DNA of 64,000 bases, taken from NCBI GenBank assembly GCA_009760855.2, contig WPIO01000002.1:3807001-3871000 (forward strand). The letters run 5' to 3'. Below, one piece after another: positions 1 to 9,960 of this stretch (within the stretch, counting starts at the first letter, position 1; each line of letters starts with the position of its first letter). The stretch comes from Cristatella mucedo. Taxonomy: Eukaryota > Bryozoa > Phylactolaemata > Cristatellidae. The notes below the pieces were generated by a model. It had not been told where the DNA came from. It was given only the letters and a program-made list of their open reading frames with translations, and made no database searches. Position numbers and translations under genes: made by a program.

Positions 1-156
1 TGAGCTGGACCTTCGCCCTGTTAAGATTTTTCTACCTCTGTTTGGCTGCTACAGCCCCCGATCGGACATGTCGTCGGGCTGAGTAGCCTGACCGAGCAAG
101 AATCTCCTTGCTCCAACTACTCCCGCCAAGCCCAGTCAAAGCACTCTAGACGGCTG

Positions 157-235
157 AGCCGTGATGACACACTAGGTAAGACGGTTGCTTTTCCCGACCT
201 CGGACGCGGGTTCGTGGGTTCGAATCATGGCACTC
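157..235 (+). repeat. tRNA-like segment (pol III box B) inside MULE copy A
   Basis: A perfect box B (GGTTCGAATC) lies at 217-226, and an A-box-like stretch follows the word GTGATGACACACTAGG near 161-176. The sequence does not fold as a complete tRNA with a matched acceptor stem. It resembles the head of a tRNA-derived SINE also present at 27371-27449 and 39375-39458. The same segment occupies the same place in copies B and C, so it belongs to the repeat and is not an independent tRNA gene. Confidence 0.6.
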
Positions 236-637
236 CGATAAAATAGCACCTGAAAAAATTGCTCCACAAAAATAGACCCGAAATAATAGCCTGCACGCAT
301 AGCAGGCCAAGAAACAATAGCCACGACAAATTAAAAGAATATTTTGACACATTTTTTTTATTTAGACTAGTCTATAAAATGGTACATTATAGCACGATAA
401 GGAAAATAAAATTTTAAAGTACATTTTATTAGAAATATTGCAAAATTAAAACGTATTGAAATATTCTTGTTTTAGAAAATTAAACATAATTCAAGAATAA
501 TTTACTAATAATCCGTATTTTTAATTATTTAATTTTGTTTCTTTTTGCCGCCATATTATTTTAATACTTCGGTTCCATATACATCAGTCAACATGGAGAA
601 CATGAAATCACAGAAAAGAAAAGAGTTGTAATTAAGC

Positions 638-1330
638 GAAGGTTTTTGTTATAGTAAAACAAGAAATACTGCTGGTCGAAGTACATCCTGGAGATACATC
701 GATTCTAGTTGTCGAGGTTGTATGAAGGTGATCAACAATGAGACAACATTAGTTACAGAACATACTCATCCACCAGATCTGGCAAAGAATGAAGCAGTGA
801 AATCGGTTTCCAAAATGCGAAGAAGAGCTGCATCAGGTGTAGGGAAACCAAGACAACCAAGTTTAACACAGTACAGTTGGAATATCACTGAAATCAGCAA
901 GACATCTTCCAGATTGTACAGCATCCCAGCGAATGATAGAACGAACTCGGAAACAAACTCAACATCCGTTCGTGAATCCAGCGACAGTTACAGACATTGT
1001 CATCTCTGGAGCTCTGCAAAATACATTGAGAAACCTTAGTTTCATTCCTTGGGTCTCCGGAGCAGACGATGCCAATCTTATTCAAATGTTTGGCACCAAT
1101 GAAAAAATCTTCAAATTCTGGAGCAGCATCGTCATTGATTCATAAATAGAAAATTCAAAATATCGCCTTTGCAATGTGATTTCCAAGTTTCCACTATGCG
1201 TACCTTGGTCGACATATTTGCAGGTTTTTTGATCGACATTCATCTGCAAGGTGAACGTGAAGCGACGTATGTCCACCTATTTTAGAAAGCTTCGTGATTT
1301 GAAGCCAACTTTGATCCGATACGGATGAAG
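638..1330 (+). pseudogene. FLYWCH + MULE transposase remnant (copy A)
   Basis: The frame from 638 reads EGFCYSK, then TSWRYID, SSCRGC and TEHTHPPD. That is the spacing of aromatic, cysteine and histidine residues of a FLYWCH finger. The frame then shifts. From 933 another frame reads NPATVTDIVISGALQNTLRN followed by LIQMFGTNEKIFKF, matching the start of MULE transposases (an 'IPEEL...ERFL...ILIFGT' pattern). Near 1250-1300 the words VNVKRRMSTYFRKLRDL fit the later 'LPNKTEATYRRLFEAL' segment. Copy C confirms the consensus where copy A is damaged. The intact protein would cut and rejoin element ends; this copy cannot. Confidence 0.65.
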
Positions 1331-1347
1331 GCAGATTTTGACAAATA

Positions 1348-1445
1348 ACAACAATAATAATAAAAATAACACACTTGATAAAGCGCTCTCAGAAAACTTG
1401 GTCTTTTTTAGGCGCTGTACACTTGCTGTAAAGGAAACACATCCA
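1348..1445 (-). mobile_element. LINE family L2A, 3'-terminal fragment
   Basis: Read on the minus strand this is the extreme 3' end of the L2A LINE: the GCAAATGTAAAGCGC-type arm, a short loop, the TCTGAGGGCGCTTTATCAAG-type arm, then an AAT/ATT-rich tail. It sits inside MULE copy A at the same place as a similar fragment in copy C (19947-20050) and is absent from copy B. Confidence 0.7.
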
Positions 1446-1900
1446 AGAGATACGTCGAGAAAGCAATTCATTTTGCCACGATGCCTATATTTCCCACATG
1501 GCAGCTCATCGGATGTAAGATACTGCTTAGGTATGATTACTTCAATGATACTTCTACTCCAGTGGCATTGTATCTCAACTAAAGTATTTCCATCAATGAT
1601 ACCATAAGGAGAATTCCTATAAACTCCATAGCGAGTAAAGCAATCATTCGCGGATTCCTTGATTACATCAAGCTTCATTTCTAGAAATTGTCCAACTATA
1701 GGTTCAAATAGTTTTCCGAATAGCATTGGTGGAAACTTTAACCATTATTATTAGCTAAATGCACAATCATAGACGTCTTTTAAGGAGCAGCAGCCGCTTG
1801 TGGAATCAATTCATTTAAATCAACATTTACATTAAGTCTAGCAGCATTACTTAAAGTTTGATCATTGTATTGCAAGTCGATTACCTGAATTGGATAGAAA
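1446..1900 (-). pseudogene. YqaJ-like nuclease fragment (tentative)
   Basis: The minus-strand frame ending near 1446 reads FGKLFEPIVGQFLEMK, then RYGVYRNSP, then YGIIDGNTLVEIQCHWS. The last part resembles the (S)PDG...EIKCP signature of YqaJ/lambda-exonuclease-type nucleases, where the acidic residues and the lysine after E-I bind metal. Here that lysine is Q. Upstream on the minus strand (about 1780-1900) another short frame reads LGWLNFYPIQVIDLQYNDQ. YqaJ domains occur in repeat-borne genes of many invertebrates. Part of the 3' end (1446-1515) overlaps sequence shared with MULE copy C, so the borders are uncertain. It could also be a chance frame. Confidence 0.35.
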
Positions 1901-2699
1901 TTTAGCCATCCAAGATAAGTAATACCTAGAGGTTCAGTGACTTGATTAAGAACAAGAAATTATTTTCATAATTGGGTAAAGTCTAGATATTCAGTTGAAC
2001 ATAGTATATGTTTTTGATGCCTTGAATGGTTCTGAAAAATCTTAGTGAACAATACTGCTTCTTTGAGCTCTACCTAACTAATACGAGATTTTGGGCGACG
2101 GGACTAGGATATCAACCAACCCCTATCGAGATATCTCCAGATGGCTACGATTAAAATCGTACCGATGATACAAAAATATGCAGAAATAGATTGTCGATGT
2201 CTCTTGCGACGTGACGCAACTGTGACCCTACAGAGATGCTTGTAATGTTGCCGAAAAGCGTCTGAATATGTAATTATGCAGAAAAGTCGCCTTAAAAAAT
2301 CAGCAAAAGACCGATCGATTTGCTCTTTCAATGCGAGCCGCTAACTGGGTCTCTAAGAAACCTCTATTCTTGAGGATCCATGCCTTGAATTGCTAATCCG
2401 GGAATACTCGCTATTGAGTGCTTTTGATGACGAGTAAATAGGGAATCAGATCAGGACGCACTTGCTTGTCAAGACATTTTAGGGGCCCGTTTGAGTGTTC
2501 TATATTTGCATATGCATGTTGAAATTATGAATGCCATCAGTAATTGGCATGCTTTCTTAGCAGCGTATACGAAGTACCAAGAAATCTTTCCTTATTGTAT
2601 TCGTTAGCTAAAACCAAATGAAATCTTGAGCTAACACAAGTGCAGTGATGCCCAGGCAATATGGAAACATGTAAAAAGCGATTGATGCCTATGGAGTAG
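1901..2699. other. unassigned, AT-rich
   Basis: No gene or recognisable element seen. The right end (about 2490-2699) probably belongs to the LINE whose reverse-transcriptase frame becomes readable at 2710. Confidence 0.4.
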
Positions 2700-3205
2700 G
2701 ATATCACTAACACGCTGACGATACTCGGTTGCCTTTTTCATTGAAACCATCGGAATCTGCTGGAGCAGCTGATAAACTGAATGCTTACCTTGCCGACATT
2801 CGATCCTGTATGTCTGAAAACTTGTTGAAACTAAATGGCGATAAAACCGAAGTACGCATTAAGCTTGTGCCTGGATTAAAAGGCTTTGCTCTTCTAATAT
2901 TTGAGACTGTCGTGCGACCATTACTATGCATTCGTAATTTAGGTGTCGTTTTTGACAACTGCCTAAATTTTAGATGCTTCGTTAAGAAAACTGCTTCGAC
3001 AGCAAGCCATCGCGTCCGATCTCTATCTAAAATAATTTCCTTTGTGCTGGGCTGCCAAAAAAAGTAACTAGACCACTACACATTGCTGTGAATATGGCTG
3101 CAAACCTAATTTTTAAGTCAGGAGGTGTGGCCACGTGTCTCCTTTGCGAAAAGAGCTTTCTTTTGGTCCAAGCAACCGCAACCAGTGGTGATCCGTTTGA
3201 GTGAC
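2700..3205 (+). mobile_element. LINE family CR1-B relic, reverse-transcriptase C-terminal part
   Basis: The frame from 2712 reads ADDTRLPFSLKPSESAG, then NLLKLNGDKTEV, then IRNLGVVFDNCLNF and KKTASTASHRVRSLSKI. These are the ADD motif of the reverse-transcriptase catalytic site, the 'LNxxKTE' block and the 'NLGVxFD' block of CR1/L2-clade non-LTR retrotransposons. Damage begins at 3065, but family-specific words (WPRVSFAKRAFFW) remain up to about 3190. Related copies lie at 9961-12130, 30080-30490, 52880-53500 and 62110-63850. Confidence 0.75.
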
Positions 3206-3559
3206 GCCATAGCACCCAGATAGAGATTACTGTAGAGTTTTAATAGTTACCGACACTACATATATTAAAAAGTTGGACTTTCGTAAGCTTGAAAAAACAG
3301 GTGTGAAAGCCAGGTGCCCACTTCTAACGAAATTAAGCATGTGTGCTAACTCAACCCAGCTTCTTCCCAGCTTAGTAAACCAATTAACATGTCGATATTT
3401 TATGTCGTGAAGACGAACCACTACCAGCATCTAACGACGAGGTTCACCGAGCGACAGCAATGGCCATATATTGCAAAATTGCACTAATGTTGCATTTTTG
3501 TGTTTAGCTCTTTGTAGATTTTGTTTATTACTGTAATTTTGAAATTTTCTACATAATAA
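3206..3559. other. unassigned
   Basis: No gene or known repeat recognised. The right part precedes the 3' flank of the H4 copy. Confidence 0.4.
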
Positions 3560-3728
3560 AAGATCGAGCTAGCTAATATCACGTAGCCAGCTATACTCTT
3601 GCATTGGGTTCGTTAAAAAATAGGGAACGGTAGTATTAATATGAACAAATAGAGCAACAGAAAGTACTAAGCCAGCGGTTATACCTAAAAATGCTATTAC
3701 CCACTCAAGAAACTCTTTCTTAGTTGGT

Positions 3729-3744
3729 GGTCCTACAAAGGACC
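3729..3744 (-). terminator. histone mRNA 3' stem-loop
   Basis: On the minus strand this reads GGTCCT-TTGT-AGGACC followed by ACCAAC: a six-base-pair stem with a four-base loop, 24 bases beyond the H4 stop codon. Replication-dependent histone mRNAs end just after such a stem-loop (bound by SLBP) instead of being polyadenylated. The stem is perfectly paired. A related but weaker version accompanies the H4 tail near 37290. The flank from 3560 is also shared with 37120-37326. Confidence 0.8.
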
Positions 3745-3768
3745 GTTAGTAGGCAGCAGTATAGCAAC

Positions 3769-4065
3769 CTAACCTCCGAAACCGTACAGGGTGCTTCCCC
3801 AATGCTTGAACGCATAGACCGCGTACATAGCGGACACCGTCTTCCTCTTCGCCTGCTCTGTGTACGCCGCAGCGTCGCCAATCACGTTCTCGAGGAATAA
3901 CTTCAGCACGCCGCGGGTCACCTCGTAGATGAGACCCGAGTAATGGCGGGCCAGGCGGCGGATAGCCGGCTTCGTGATACCCTGGATGTTGTCGAGCAGC
4001 AGCTTCCGCTGACGCTTGGCGCCGCCCTTTCCTAGACCTTCACCACGCTTTCCACGTCCCGACAT
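3769..4065 (-). pseudogene. H4: histone H4-like reading frame with internal deletion
   Basis: The open frame encodes 98 residues, against 103 for H4. It starts [18 protein letters not shown] and ends STLYGFGG. Five residues are missing after LAR: the usual RGGVKRI is replaced by HY, which removes the L1-loop arginine that contacts DNA. Other changes hit near-invariant positions: K8 to E, H18 to Q, R23 to L, R67 to G, R92 to H, Q93 to W, R95 to S. K5, K12, K16 and K20 are kept. Several changes look like decay of CG codons. H4 packages DNA with H3 in the nucleosome core; this version is probably a pseudogene, though promoter-like and 3' processing signals survive and the frame is open. Confidence 0.85.
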
Positions 4066-4160
4066 AGTAGTTCTCGGTGATAGTTGGGCATGAGAGTAGG
4101 ACTGAATGGTACAAGCTCACTCCACCGATATAGAATTTGCATCTGGCTGATCTGTGCACC
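4066..4160 (-). promoter_or_regulatory. histone-type promoter remnant (octamer and TATA-like)
   Basis: On the minus strand, upstream of the H4 start, there is a perfect octamer ATGCAAAT (plus-strand 4135-4142) followed directly by a TATA-like TCTATATC (about 4127-4134). These lie 60-75 bases before the ATG, a plausible spacing for a short histone leader. The octamer is the Oct-1 site of histone promoters. Activity is not shown. Confidence 0.5.
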
Positions 4161-5040
4161 TGGTTGATCCAATAGTCTTGGCAAATCGCTTGTCTCAGGT
4201 TGCGGCTACTAGCTGGACGCTTACATCCGACTTCCTATGTTCAGATAGGGTGGCTATTTCAGCCAAGGATCTCAAAAGAGAGTGAAGTGCTAGAGAGATA
4301 TGTCCTTAGCCTAACGCGTTGTGGACTTTTCAAATTTACTCTCGTACTCCTTGGTGCGAAAACTGCTTGCTGGTATGAACGACTTGCATGGTGGGTTGGG
4401 ACATGTCTTCATTTTACTCACTGAGGACCCAAGACATGGCTGTTCAGTGATTCAACGGTGGGGTGGCAATCAAATAAACACCAGCTTGCTAACTTAAGCA
4501 AATCGAAAAACCACTTAACGAAACGTAACAAGAAAATAGGATATGCTCATGAAACATACACCAATCTCTCGCTCATTACTACATTTCGTTACCTTACTGC
4601 GTTTATTATTACTAAATTTCTACGTTCCACAATATCGTTCTTGCATTAAGGCTCGGCATTCGTACCTTTTCAATCACGTGATCGGCCCCACGGAATTCTA
4701 ATGGTTACAAAACATATACATTATGTGTTCTAATTTTGGTGGCGTTTATGTAAAAAAAAGGTAACATGTCATCAAATTTCGCTGCTCCGTGCCAAAATCT
4801 TGTCAACCAGCCTTGAATAGTTGAAGTGCAGCCAAGCCAATTTTTAGCCCATTGGCGTAAACAGAATTGAATACCGCCCGGACATGTACTAAAAATGTCA
4901 TGTGTGTTTCCAACAAAGATAGCAATCCTTGCTAAGTCATAACGTCTCAAAATATCCACTGTGTGCTATAGTTAGTTGGCTCTGTACGCCAGGGGCTAGG
5001 TATCCTACGAATAACTCTACCGTCATCTGCTGCACTACTT
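4161..5040. other. unassigned
   Basis: Short open frames only, none with a recognisable domain. No repeat seen elsewhere in the window. Confidence 0.4.
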
Positions 5041-5134
5041 CCACCCCTCTCTCCCTCTCTTTCTCTCTCTCTCTATTTCTCTCGCTTTCTCTCTCTCTCC
5101 CTCTTTCTCTGTCTCTGTCTCTCTCTCTATCTCC

Positions 5135-5201
<67 letters not shown>
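5041..5201 (+). repeat. (CT)n microsatellite
   Basis: The stretch is interrupted CT/TTTCT units that become an uninterrupted CT run from about 5134 to 5201. The serine/leucine-rich frame across it is a product of the repeat. Confidence 0.95.
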
Positions 5202-5203
<2 letters not shown>

Positions 5204-6237
5204 GTGCTTTCTCTATCTGGAGGCGAAATACTGCTTGCCCAATTCAGGATGCAGAGTCTTCTCAGCTCACTCACGATTTTCGTGCTAGCTATTAATCCAT
5301 GTTTTCACTACCACTCAAGCCAGTTCATCGCGCACATACAGGTAAACTCCTTAATGGATACTTGTACAGCAGCCAACCTCCACGAGCCGCTGTGGCCTTA
5401 CTGTTGTCAGTTTTGGGCTGTGCACAACGCAATACAGGCTTGACATTGGCTTCAGCTCCTATTTGGTCCCAAAGCATGCAAGACACTCTCGACTGACGCC
5501 ACGTCATTCTCTAACTCCATGGCATTTAAAAAGCAGCTAGAAATAACCCTATTGCTCACAGTATTTTCGGTCATCATGAATCGTCTTTTGTGTGTTTTTA
5601 CTATACCTGTACTGAAATTGTGCAAGATATCCTTAACCAATTGACATGCTTCCTTTGTAGCATGTGTAAAAACTTAGAAAGAGACTAAAATCACTAAGGG
5701 TGCAATACCAATGTCATGTTTATTAATATTGAGGTCATTGGTCTAATTAAACGGTTCATCTGGGATATGGTTTTGTCGTGAGTGAAATTTTTAAAAATTT
5801 AGAATGGGCGCGTGCAATTTTCTGCAGCATCCTTGATAAGGAGCGTAGAGATTCAGTACCAGTAGTCTTTCAAAATGTATGCGCGGAAAATGGTCTGCTA
5901 TGTCAGCGATTTACCTTTCACTGACGAATTGCCTACTGACTCTTTGATATAATTAGGATCAGCCGCAGTCCGTTTGGAAAGGACTTAATTGGTCTCCTGC
6001 AGCTCATTCATTGTATACAAAGTGCAGCGGTAAGCTCAGGGAAAGTTGGAAACGAGTCGGCTCGAACGACAACAAAAAAAATAACGATTATAGCACTGCT
6101 AATATATTTTGTAGCACCATAAGCAAAATCGTTTTGCTTCTAGGCACCATACAACTGCTCTTCTTCGTGTAACCAACGACATCCTATGGAACAACGGTGG
6201 TGGTAATGCATGGCCTGTGAGAGGCATTTTAGTTACC
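5202..6237. other. unassigned, with a weak LINE C-terminal trace
   Basis: Around 5440-5600 the plus-strand words MAFKKQLEITLLLTVFSV resemble the end of the L2A LINE protein ('...FKKKLKTHLF...VF'). The match is short and diverged. The rest is unassigned. Confidence 0.35.
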
Positions 6238-6475
6238 AAGGCGAGATCATATATCTAGCATCCCCTTCTCAGTCAAGCCCTCCAACACCCACCCGCTTAT
6301 AATAAAATAGAACACAGTTTGCAACGCTAATAAATGCCTACCATCACGACTCACAAAAGGCGAGATCAAATATCTAGCGCCCTCTACTCATTCAAGCCTT
6401 CCAAAACTTTACCACCCATAATACAATAAAACAAAAGTCGCAGGGCTAACAAATGCCTACCATCAAGACTCACAA
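6238..6475 (+). repeat. tandem duplication, period 119 bp
   Basis: Two copies, 6238-6356 and 6357-6475, each start AAGGCGAGATCA and end near GACTCACAAA. They differ at a modest number of positions. They lie next to the 3' side of the dead hAT transposase and may be its subterminal repeat. Confidence 0.85.
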
Positions 6476-6529
6476 ATAAACATAAATAAAGTGTGTGTAT
6501 GAGACAATACATAAACTGTTAACAATTCA

Positions 6530-8170
6530 CGTTCTAATCTGGGCTTTCCTTACTTTTTTCTTGGCAAGCTCGCGGGCCAGCTCTTTAATGTCGAGAGAAC
6601 ATGCTAAATACGATTCAATAGAAGTTTTCGCCATGCCGTCTATTCATTTTCCACACTTTGGTAAACGAAGATGATGTTTTACTACTTTTAATTTGAAAAA
6701 ATTCTCTGTCAACTGGCCACTGAAATTGGCAAGGGTTATAAATTTATGTTTGCCACTGAAAGATTATAAACGATTTCCATCTATGCATGCTGCGTTAGAA
6801 ATTGCTAGACCTCTTAGGGATTCATAGTTAGGGGAAACCTACTTCTTGCAAAGGCTTGCAGCTCACCGCACAGTTCCTCTCCAACTATATCCTTGCTGTC
6901 TACGTAAGTAAGTGACTCCTCCAGTTACTTGCACTCATTGAGGATATCCTCTGTGGGTATTTTGGAAATCTTAAAGATATCATACAGGAAACAAAACCAT
7001 ATACTTGCTGTTAAATCTGATTGAAAATGTCTGTTATGGATTCTGCGATCACATTTGGAACAACGTATCCAAGTTAGTCTTATTGCTCACCTTAGGATAA
7101 AGTAAAGATTCGTGCTATATATCATAATAAAACAACCTCCTATTTTCAATTGTCGATTTGCCTCAAAAGTAGCATCAGTCTTTAACTATTTAGCTATTTT
7201 TGTTACATCCGCCTATAACTATTTAGCTATTTTTGTTACATCCGCCTATACTTTATGGAAACCAATTTTCACTTCGAAAACTACCGATGTACTTTTTGAT
7301 GTTTTCCAACCGTTTAACATCCAGTCTCGATTCAATTGATGTCAGCCGTAGAACTTTGCTTTGATTCTGACCTCAGACAAAACGTTGTACCATGCAAGAA
7401 GAAATACTACACATGGAAATATTTTCAATTCTATCGGTCACTGTTTGTGCTTCAGACCTCGTCATAGCTCCAGCCAACCATTTCCGACTCTCCCTTCATA
7501 TATCTCAATAAAAATATCATAAACTTTGTCAATATTATATATTAAAAGTTTCAGATAATTAATTTTACTTGCCCATCTCGTTTCACTGAGTGGATTTATC
7601 GCATGGTAACTGGCACCAGTTGTGTTACTTTTGAGGAAAATCCAACGCAGATTAAACTGCCGAGAATAATTTGCACATGTGTTGCGCAGAAGCAAAGAAA
7701 TCACAGCCTCAAGGAAACTCTTTTCCGCATCATTTACAGCTAGATTCAGCGAGTGAGCACTGCAAGGTACATAGCAGGCACGTGGATGCATGTTAAGTAT
7801 GCTCTTCAGCACTCAACTTTCCTTATATTTTATGTCAATACCATTGTCATACCCCATGTTCTTATATTTCCAACATACAAGTCTATATCTTGGAGCTGCT
7901 CAGACTGATTTTCAGTCATGAATGCACCCACGGTCTCTTGTAACGGGATGAAACAAAGAAAATGCTCCCCACTTCAATATTATTCAAAAGTGACTCCTCT
8001 GGAAATTCAGTTGATGATTCTTGCTTCTTTAGGTATTTCAAGAAAGAGCCGTTTTCTTTTACATGCTCTTTGACCTTTCCAACCCTTCTCCGACGGTTTC
8101 TTTTGATCCACAACTCCGTAAGAAGAGATATCATTCACAGATGTTATACTGCTCTTGTACTTTACCAAGG
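6530..8170 (-). pseudogene. hAT-family transposase relic (DUF4371/ZMYM1-like)
   Basis: Read 5'-3' on the minus strand, the N-terminal part (8134-7916) has a basic region and SSTEFPEESLL. Then come YDNGIDIKYKES (with a stop), NMHPRACYVPCSAHSLNLAV, DAEKSFLEAV and NPLSETRWASKINYLK (7812-7540), all hallmark blocks of the DUF4371-type hAT transposase core. Farther on, the words DIFKISKIPTEDILNECK, SLTYVDSKDIVGEELCGELQ and finally SIESYLACSLDIKELARE (ending about 6535) match the C-terminal dimerisation part. Frames change repeatedly and stops are present, so it is inactive. A 33-bp tandem duplication (7184-7249) is one of the lesions. Confidence 0.85.
7184..7249 (+). repeat. 33-bp exact tandem duplication inside hAT relic
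   Basis: Two identical 33-base units (7184-7216 and 7217-7249), each beginning AACTATTTAGC and ending CCGCCTAT. Exact identity shows that the duplication is younger than the decay around it. Confidence 0.95.
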
Positions 8171-8189
8171 AGTGTAGAATGAATGCGAA

Positions 8190-8535
8190 CCCCTAATTAT
8201 TATTATTGGCATACAGCAGCTATCCACCAGAAGCGAGGGTCTAGTTTGGTCATATAGTCATCAGCTGCAGGCGGATGCTACAGACGGCGTTTCGGTCAAA
8301 TTAACTGCAGTACTACTTCGGCTGGTCCAGCAACCCGATCGAACCAGCTCTACGACCGCTTTCTGTCGCCTGTGCAAATAATTAGACTGTGCAGAAGAAG
8401 AACGAAAACATGCAGCGCGAAACAGCAAAATCAATCGGCAGAGACACACGGTCCGTGCACCACCTCTGTACTAGGGACAGAGAGCGACCCTACTGCTGGC
8501 GCGTTTATATAGGTCAAAGTTACACAATATTCAAC
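8190..8535. other. unassigned, GC-rich insert between repeats
   Basis: A short ATT run (8196-8206), then a GC-richer block unlike its flanks, with a TATATA-like word near 8504. It has no recognisable coding content. It could be a piece of an LTR or SINE, but no second copy was seen in the window. Confidence 0.3.
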
Positions 8536-9960
8536 ATAATAATAATATCCTGATAATATTAACACATTTCTATGGATTCCGCTTAGAACATGATCTATTT
8601 CTAGGCATTTTACCTTTGCTGCGAAAGAAGCATGACGAAATGGTTTTTGGTAATGGTTAGTGGCAGCATGCACATCTGAAAACGCATTGGCACCTAACGG
8701 ATGAATGACTTGGACCACTAAATGCTGTGATAAATAGATGCGTTCGTTTTAGCTTCTTTTTAAGTATCGCTAAGTTAGGGGAAGTCGTCTGGAGGCAAGT
8801 TCGAGGCCTACCAGCTAAAGGCACTGCTTCCAAAGGGTTTGAGGCTCGCACAGGGTGCAGGTAAATGATTCGATCCAGAAAAGTGAGCACTGGGATGCTT
8901 AGCCTGGTCGGGAATATTTTTTATAAGGAAGAATAGAATGAACGGACATAAAAGTGAGTGATATAAACTTCCAGTTGATTGCAAATGTGCTTGACAGTGA
9001 GCCAGTGGAAGTCGGCGAGAAGTAGTGCAATGTGGTCACTGCCTCGCTTACGACAGACATGCCTAGCTGCAGAGTTTGGCAACAACTGTAAGCACCTGAT
9101 TGATAGACCTGCAAGAGTGAGTTACAGAAGTCGAGACCGGATTTCAGAAATGTTTGGACCAATTTTGATGTGGTATCCTTGTCTACAAAGCCCGAATTTG
9201 AATAAGGTTATGCAGCTGAAAGGAGGCAGGCTTGACTGCTGAGATGATGTGGTCGTCTAATGAAAGATCACTTTGGAACAGGACGCCTAGGTTTAGTGCA
9301 GAGTCAATATAACATAAGTTGGCAGAGCGTATTATGAGACTCAGCTTTTCTAATTACTGAATTACACGTGGTGTACCCATAACTGGTCAGTCATTTGTAC
9401 TATCAATCATTTAGGAAAGTTTGCTGCCATCAATGCATGCAGCTAGAAACTTATATAATCCGACGTGCTGAAGGGCTGTCAGGGATCAAATCAAAGGTAA
9501 AACTAAGTGCAATCTGCATAGAAGTGAAAGCTTTGGTTTTGCTTGGCAATTAAATCGGCCAGAGGGAGAGTATAAACCGCAGAAGGAATGGACAAAGCAC
9601 AAAGCTCCAAGATACCCCATACCTCAGAAGCACCTCAGCTGATGTTTTTCCGTTCACACCGATATTCCGGAGTCTCCCTCTGACATAGGACCTAAACCAT
9701 TGGATTGCTGTACGATTGATATCCAGGCGAGATTCGTGGCGCTCGAGAAGGTCTTGGTGATGGATAGCATCAAAGCTACCGAAATATTGAAAACAAGCAG
9801 AGAGATTTTACTTAATTCAACATTCATATGAAGGTCACATACAACCTGAAGGAATGCTGACTGTGGGGTGATGAGCTCAAAAACAAAGGCTTTTGACTGT
9901 CAAATTACCTCTGAAGCTAACCTGAATTGAGTCTGATAGGCCCCACTAAAGGTTATTCCT
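8536..9960 (-). mobile_element. LINE family L2A, 5'-truncated relic
   Basis: Antisense copy. The 3' terminal hairpin zone is near 8590-8635. The untranslated region with GCATGCACA words follows. Then comes the protein end in reverse: SGLDFCNSLLQVYQSGAYSC, the HITPLL-type block and the KxxDFK block. Around 9500-9530 lies the antisense of the FYADDTQLY catalytic motif, with a changed residue, and near 9720-9780 the antisense of the AAFDTIDH-type motif. Stops are scattered throughout, so it is dead. L2A is a non-LTR retrotransposon of the CR1/L2 type, judged from the FYADDTQLY motif and the short-repeat tail. Confidence 0.75.

Larger units (their letters stand above)
1..1520 (+). mobile_element. 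Mutator-like (MULE) element relic with FLYWCH finger, copy A
   Basis: This is the first of three copies of one composite repeat; the others start at 13753 and 18566. The left end is cut by the window edge. In order it holds a conserved non-coding leader (1-150), a tRNA-like segment (157-235), an AT-rich spacer with short degenerate AAATAGCC-type repeats (230-340), a FLYWCH zinc-finger reading frame (about 638-795), a MULE transposase N-terminal region (about 930-1330) and an inserted LINE 3' end (1348-1445). Similarity to copy C stops near 1520. Stops and frame changes show that it is dead. The family call rests on the order FLYWCH then MULE, a known transposase architecture in animals. Confidence 0.7.

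Noticed and set aside
157-235. Functional tRNA gene
   Set aside because: Box B is present, but a complete cloverleaf is not, and the segment recurs inside repeats with decayed boxes.
3769-4065. Ordinary working histone H4 gene
   Set aside because: Missing L1-loop residues and several changes at near-invariant sites do not fit a working H4. Annotated as a probable pseudogene.
4929-5288. 119-codon serine/leucine-rich frame
   Set aside because: It is translation of the CT microsatellite.
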